Assembly (NCBI RefSeq): GCF_039548895.1
Contig: NZ_JBCLVG010000002.1
Length of the DNA: 64,000 nucleotides
Strand: one strand, 5' to 3'
Source: Orlajensenia stereocauli
GTDB taxonomy: Bacteria > Actinomycetota > Actinomycetes > Actinomycetales > Microbacteriaceae
Under the pieces are notes generated by a model, which saw only the letters and a program-made list of their open reading frames with translations, was not told where the DNA came from and did not search any database. Below, in pieces: positions 60,572 to 64,000 of this stretch; position 1 is the first letter of the stretch; each line of letters starts with the position of its first letter. The position numbers and the translations under genes were made by a program.

Positions 60572-61310
60572 GCTCGAGGGGCGCCGCGCTCTCGTCACGG
60601 GTGGGGCGAGCGGCATCGGCGCCGCGTGCGTGCGTGCGCTGGCGGCATCCGGAGCCCACGTGGTGGTGGCAGACGTCGATGAGGAAGGCGCCGCGGCGCT
60701 CGCCGAGGAGGTGGGGGGCTCGAGCTGGACCGTCGATCTGCTCGACGTCGCCGCGCTCGAGACGCTCGAGCTCGACGTCGACATCCTGGTGAACAACGCC
60801 GGAATCCAGCGAGTGAGCCCACTGGAGGAGTTCGAACCCGCCGCGTTCCGTCGCATTCTGGCGCTGATGCTCGAGGCGCCGTTCCTGCTGGTTCGGGCTG
60901 CCCTTCCGCACATGTACGAGCAGGGCTTCGGACGCATCATCAACGTGTCGTCGGTTCACGGGCTGCGAGCCTCACCGTTCAAGGGGGCGTACGTCGCGGC
61001 GAAGCACGGGCTCGAGGGGTTGTCGAAGGTGGCGGCTCTCGAGGGTGGCCCGCACGGGGTCACCAGCAATTGCGTGAACCCCGGCTACGTGCGCACGCCG
61101 CTCGTCGAGAAGCAGATCGCCGACCAGGCCGAGGCTCACGGCATCCCCGAGGATGAAGTGCTCGCCACGGTGATGCTCGCGGAGAGCGCCATCAAGCGCC
61201 TCGTCGAGCCCGAGGAGGTGGGCACGCTGGTGACCTGGCTCGCCTCGCCGCACTCGGCGATGGTGACGGGTGCGAGCTACACGATGGACGGCGGCTGGTC
61301 GGCGCGCTGA
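60564..61310 (+). CDS. bdhA: 3-hydroxybutyrate dehydrogenase (SDR)
   Basis: 248 residues, classical SDR: cofactor loop ALVTGGASGIGAA (~9-21), Asp in VVADVDEE giving NAD specificity (~38), NNAG (~76), catalytic Ser in INVSSVHGL (~124), Tyr-Lys in GAYVAAKHGLEGL (~137). The SVHGL and KHGLEG forms are typical of 3-hydroxybutyrate dehydrogenase, oxidising 3-hydroxybutyrate to acetoacetate. Overlaps the transporter gene by 8 bp, so one operon under the LysR regulator. Confidence 0.9.
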   Translation: MPELEGRRALVTGGASGIGAACVRALAASGAHVVVADVDEEGAAALAEEVGGSSWTVDLLDVAALETLELDVDILVNNAGIQRVSPLEEFEPAAFRRILALMLEAPFLLVRAALPHMYEQGFGRIINVSSVHGLRASPFKGAYVAAKHGLEGLSKVAALEGGPHGVTSNCVNPGYVRTPLVEKQIADQAEAHGIPEDEVLATVMLAESAIKRLVEPEEVGTLVTWLASPHSAMVTGASYTMDGGWSAR

Positions 61311-61317
61311 CTGGGCG

Positions 61318-61412
61318 ACCCGCTCGCAGAGGGCCGGGCGGAGCCCGCGCCCGACGCGCAGCACCGACCGGCGCTTCGACCGCCGGCTCCGCCGGGGCCC
61401 CAGCGAGCGGGG
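61318..61412. repeat. family A palindromic repeat, diverged pair
   Basis: CCCGCTCGCAGAGGGCCGGG ... GCGCTTCGACCGCCGGCTCC ... CCCCAGCGAGCGGGG, a diverged inverted pair between convergent bdhA and yidC-like genes. Confidence 0.65.
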
Positions 61413-61421
61413 ACGCCGCGG

Positions 61422-62225
61422 TCAGCGTGGGGCGAGCGCCCGCCGCAGCCACGCCCGCTCGATCAGCGTCCACGCCGTGGTGACCGCAAGGTAGAGCGTG
61501 GCGGCCAGCGGCACGAAGAGGGCGAACACCACCGTGATGAACGGCAGCCAGCTGAGGGCCGACGGCAGCCACGCCGGTGGGGTCGGCATCGGGGTCGCAG
61601 ACGCCGCAGTGCCACCACCCACCCGGCCGGTCGTGCCTGGCACCGGCGGGATCGGCGGGTTCTCGGTCGCGATCTTCAGGGCATGACGGCGCGACATCCA
61701 CGCCGTCGCCGCGATCGCGAGCAGCAGCGATGCGAATACGATCAGTCCGACGGGCGGCATCCCGGCCCCGAGGAAGGCGACGAGCGATGTGCCGAGCGGA
61801 ACTCCGAACAGGTGCATGCCGAGCAACGCATTGGTGTGGCCGTTGATGACGGCGAGCACGAAGAGCCCGTAGAGCAGGGAGAGCACCGGCGCCTGGGCCA
61901 GGGCGGGCAGGATGCCGGCGAACGGGGAGGTCTTCTCGGCGGCGTAGAGCTCCATCATCTTGCGCTGCAGCACCTCGGGCTTGCCTTTGTAGCGGCGTTG
62001 CAGCTCACTCAGTTGCGGGGCGAGGCGACGCCGGCTGAATTCCGCCCGCACCTGCGAGCGGCCGACCGGGATGAGCACCGAGCGGATGAGGAGAGTGAGC
62101 GTGACGATGGCGATCGCCGCGCTCAGCTCGCCGGCGAACGGTTCTATGAATGATGCGAAGCCTAGGAGCAGGCGATAGGCGGAGTCGAGGATGGCCGCGA
62201 TGGGCCCGAAGTCATAGAGGTTCAC
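61422..62225 (-). CDS. yidC: YidC/Oxa1-family membrane insertase (accessory copy)
   Basis: 267 residues, about five membrane segments. Conserved features: TLLIRSVLIPVGRSQVRAEF with the Arg in the first segment, RRRLAPQLSELQRRYKGKPE cytoplasmic helices and GILPALAQAPVLSLLYGLFV. It lacks the rpmH-rnpA-jag context of the main YidC, so it is a second, shorter type found in many actinobacteria. Overlaps nothing; operon with the DUF6412 gene upstream, 71 nt apart. Confidence 0.88.
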   Translation of the reverse strand: MNLYDFGPIAAILDSAYRLLLGFASFIEPFAGELSAAIAIVTLTLLIRSVLIPVGRSQVRAEFSRRRLAPQLSELQRRYKGKPEVLQRKMMELYAAEKTSPFAGILPALAQAPVLSLLYGLFVLAVINGHTNALLGMHLFGVPLGTSLVAFLGAGMPPVGLIVFASLLLAIAATAWMSRRHALKIATENPPIPPVPGTTGRVGGGTAASATPMPTPPAWLPSALSWLPFITVVFALFVPLAATLYLAVTTAWTLIERAWLRRALAPR

Positions 62226-62296
62226 GAAGGAGTCCTTTGTCGAAGGGGTGAGGGTGGTCGCGATGGGTGGTCGCGAGACCCTCGTTCGACGAAGGA

Positions 62297-62608
62297 CTAC
62301 GCGGCCGTCTCGGGGAGAGACGGCGCGCGGGTGCGGGGGCGGCCCGCCGTGTTCGGATGCCGCGGCGCGGCCATGCTCGAGAGCACCTCGCGGTGCTGGT
62401 GCGAGCGAGAGCCCACTGTGAGCTCGGGTGCTGCAGCCTGCAGCGCGACATAGACGGTGGCGAGCACTCCGGCCGTCGCGAGGATGGCGGCTCCGGCGAC
62501 GAGAGTGGTCGATGCTCCGGGCTGCGCGAGGGCGAGAACGATGAATGCGGCGCCGAGCAGTGTCGACGCGCGCATGAGCACGAGTGACTTCAGCAGCCTG
62601 TCCGGCAT
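62297..62608 (-). CDS. DUF6412-type membrane protein
   Basis: 103 residues. Two hydrophobic segments at the N-terminus (STLLGAAFIVLALAQPGAST, TLVAGAAILATAGVLATVYV) and a Pro/Arg-rich basic tail. It matches the small proteins that accompany the accessory YidC gene in actinobacteria. AGGAGG is 4 nt before ATG 62608. A role as YidC partner is inferred from the context. Confidence 0.7.
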   Translation of the reverse strand: MPDRLLKSLVLMRASTLLGAAFIVLALAQPGASTTLVAGAAILATAGVLATVYVALQAAAPELTVGSRSHQHREVLSSMAAPRHPNTAGRPRTRAPSLPETAA

Positions 62609-62684
62609 CGTTCCTCCTGCGACGAGCGTACGCCCGTGCGCCGCTGAAGGCTCACTCGGCGAGCTGCAAGGACCTACGACGCGG

Positions 62685-63290
62685 TCAGGAAGACGACGTC
62701 GGCTGGCTCTCCGAGCCGGCCTGCGACCGATCCTGCCCGAGACCGATGTCATCGGCGTTGGCGTGCTGGCCGGCCGGAGTCGGCTGCGGGATGTCGACGG
62801 TCGGGTTCGGACCCGTCGACGGAACGACGTGGATGGCTCCCGTGGCCGTGGGGACCGAGCGCGCGTGGGACGGTGGCGCGGGGGGTGCGGCATCCGTCAT
62901 CGGAGCGCTGTCGGCGAAGGTGCCACCGCGCTGCAGGGTCTCGATGAGCTGCACATTCTGGTTGTGCAGGTCGACGGTGATGTTGGTGATCGCCGTGGTG
63001 AAGTTCTCGGCAGCCTGCAGCGAGGTCTCGGTGGCTCGCCGGGTGAGCTCGGCGCTCTCGGTCGTGGCCTTGAGCGCGATGGTGATGCCGTAGTAGGCCG
63101 CGGCGATCGACACGATCGGTGCGATCACCGATGCCGTGATCGCGAGCACGTCGGTGAGGGCCGGCCTCTCGAAGCCGTCGGGCAGTGGTCCCATCAGCAG
63201 GTAGACGCCGGACACGGCGACGACGGCGAGGATGACGATCGCGAGGATCGCGACCAGGGCGGGCTTGGGTGTTGCATCCTGTGCAGCCAT
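62685..63290 (-). CDS. membrane protein with coiled-coil and Pro-rich tail
   Basis: 201 residues. Two membrane segments (~11-33, LVAILAIVILAVVAVSGVYL; ~46-72, VLAITASVIAPIVSIAAAYY), a predicted coiled-coil (about residues 73-120, rich in Thr/Ala/Glu) and a Pro/Ser/Thr-rich C-terminus. I do not recognise a family; the membrane plus coiled-coil layout recalls a scaffold. The gap to the DUF6412 gene is 76 nt. Confidence 0.7.
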   Translation of the reverse strand: MAAQDATPKPALVAILAIVILAVVAVSGVYLLMGPLPDGFERPALTDVLAITASVIAPIVSIAAAYYGITIALKATTESAELTRRATETSLQAAENFTTAITNITVDLHNQNVQLIETLQRGGTFADSAPMTDAAPPAPPSHARSVPTATGAIHVVPSTGPNPTVDIPQPTPAGQHANADDIGLGQDRSQAGSESQPTSSS

Positions 63291-63425
63291 TGCACTCCAA
63301 TCAGCGAGAACCCCTCATTATTCTCTTCGCGGCATGCGACACAACAGGGGTTGTCATGAGCGGATGCTTCGGCCAAGGTGTGGTGGGCGCTGCGAGCTCG
63401 TTCGCAGCGGACGTCGGCGTCCGGC

Positions 63426-63782
63426 TCAGAGAGGGGCGCGTCGCTCGGCGACGAACGCCGCCACCCGTCCGATGAGCTCGTAGGGGATCGGCTTCGAATA
63501 GGGGAAGTTGAGCGAGTCCTTGCCCGAGCGGTACGGCGCGATGGCGGCCTCGAGCTCGGGGCCGGCCGTGGCAACGGGGTAGATGCCGAGGTGCTTCTTC
63601 CAGGCCGCGTAGTGCAGGGCGTAACGCCCGCCGAGCATGACGGCGGGGATGTCGTAGCGCACCTTCTCCTCGTCGCTCGGCACGGCATCGAGGATGGTCT
63701 GCCGCACCCTGCGCAGGATCTCCTGGATGTCGTCGGGGTAGCGCGAGATGTACTCCTCGACGGTGACGTTCTTGTCTGCCAT
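63426..63782 (-). CDS. DUF1801-domain protein (iron-chaperone-like)
   Basis: 118 residues: TVEEYISRYPDDIQEILRRV, EKVRYDIPAVMLGGRYALHY, KKHLGIYPVATAGPELEAAI and FPYSKPIPYELIGRV. The YdhG-like family is sometimes named iron chaperone but function is unknown. A second, more diverged DUF1801 gene is at 35844. GGGAG precedes the ATG by 8 nt. Confidence 0.85.
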   Translation of the reverse strand: MADKNVTVEEYISRYPDDIQEILRRVRQTILDAVPSDEEKVRYDIPAVMLGGRYALHYAAWKKHLGIYPVATAGPELEAAIAPYRSGKDSLNFPYSKPIPYELIGRVAAFVAERRAPL

Positions 63783-63822
63783 GACTGCTCCCTCGCGTGA
63801 TGGCCATTGCGCTGCGCACGAT

Positions 63823-63890
63823 TCAGGCTGGATTCGCCCGGCTGCGGCGAGTCAGGCCGGAGTCGGCGGCGTGTTGCGAATCTAGCCTGA
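63823..63890. repeat. long inverted repeat
   Basis: TCAGGCTGGATTCGC (63823-63837) and GCGAATCTAGCCTGA (63876-63890) pair over 15 nt with one mismatch; a third, degenerate copy (GTCAGGCCGGAGTCG) lies between. A possible terminator of the gene that follows. Confidence 0.65.
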
Positions 63891-63919
63891 GTAGTGCGCT
63901 CGGCGACAGCGCTGGTGTC

Positions 63920-64000
63920 TCATGCGCTCGGAACCCGCAGCAGCGCGCCCTCGGCGCGGCAGGTGGCTGCGGCGATGAGCATGGCGTCGGCGAGCAGTGC
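63920..64000 (-). CDS. C-terminal end of unidentified gene (start outside window)
   Basis: The last 26 codons and TGA run on the minus strand from the window edge. The visible end ADAMLIAAATCRAEGALL resembles the C-terminal helix and strand of PIN-domain (VapC-type) proteins, but the fragment is too short for a call. Confidence 0.4.
   Translation of the reverse strand, partial: ALLADAMLIAAATCRAEGALLRVPSA

Overview
The window is chromosomal DNA from a high-GC Gram-positive bacterium, most likely an actinobacterium of the family Microbacteriaceae. The grounds are the very high GC, strong use of GGATGC/GCATCC words, a complete futalosine-independent menaquinone gene set, a SigK/RskA/fasciclin locus, a sugar ABC operon without its own ATPase, and many promoters of the TANNNT type placed directly in front of start codons. 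Species cannot be told from the sequence alone. There is no prophage, insertion sequence or CRISPR array; the content is ordinary chromosome with several interspersed palindromic repeat families.

Layout. 0-2.7 kb: 3' part of a secreted pullulanase. 2.8-16.7 kb: menaquinone block with menC, menB, menE, menA, menD, menF and menG, a long-chain polyprenyl diphosphate synthase and an FprA-type ferredoxin/NADP reductase, with small accessory genes, a lipoprotein and a PPK2 kinase between them. 16.8-21.7 kb: class III aminotransferase, alpha/beta hydrolase, NudK-like Nudix hydrolase, YajQ and a LacI regulator. 21.9-27.3 kb: tRNA-Tyr with a duplicated 3' end, an HxlR/SDR pair, inositol monophosphatase-like enzyme, M23 peptidase and a DUF559-type protein. 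27.3-35.4 kb: alpha-glucan uptake and breakdown: alpha-glucosidase, divergent malEFG with LacI-type operators, and a second GH13 enzyme. 35.5-35.7 kb: tRNA-Thr and tRNA-Met. 35.8-40.3 kb: DUF1801 protein, AI-2E-type transporter, small wHTH protein, RskA/SigK and a fasciclin protein. 40.4-47.2 kb: zinc alcohol dehydrogenase, membrane protein/HerA-like ATPase pair, MmyB-type regulator plus cupin, and a phytoene-desaturase-like oxidase overlapping an SRPBCC protein. 47.4-52.3 kb: LLM oxidoreductase overlapping a trehalose-synthase-like GH13 enzyme, flavodoxin-like reductase and another LLM oxidoreductase. 52.4-58.0 kb: one 1857-residue DUF11-repeat surface protein. 58-61.3 kb: LysR regulator, MHS transporter and 3-hydroxybutyrate dehydrogenase. 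61.4-64 kb: second-type YidC with DUF6412 protein, a membrane/coiled-coil protein, DUF1801 protein and the end of an unidentified gene.

How the genes work together. The men block makes menaquinone from chorismate, and the polyprenyl synthase probably supplies its tail; menH and the DHNA-CoA thioesterase are not visible here. Pullulanase, MalEFG and the two alpha-glucosidases form a route from extracellular alpha-glucan to glucose, under control of a LacI-type repressor whose two operators sit in the divergent aglA/malE promoter region. The most striking signals beyond the genes are (i) at least 17 start codons lying 6-7 nt after a -10 hexamer, which predicts widespread leaderless mRNA, and (ii) three families of long intergenic palindromes, several of which contain the stop codon of the neighbouring gene.
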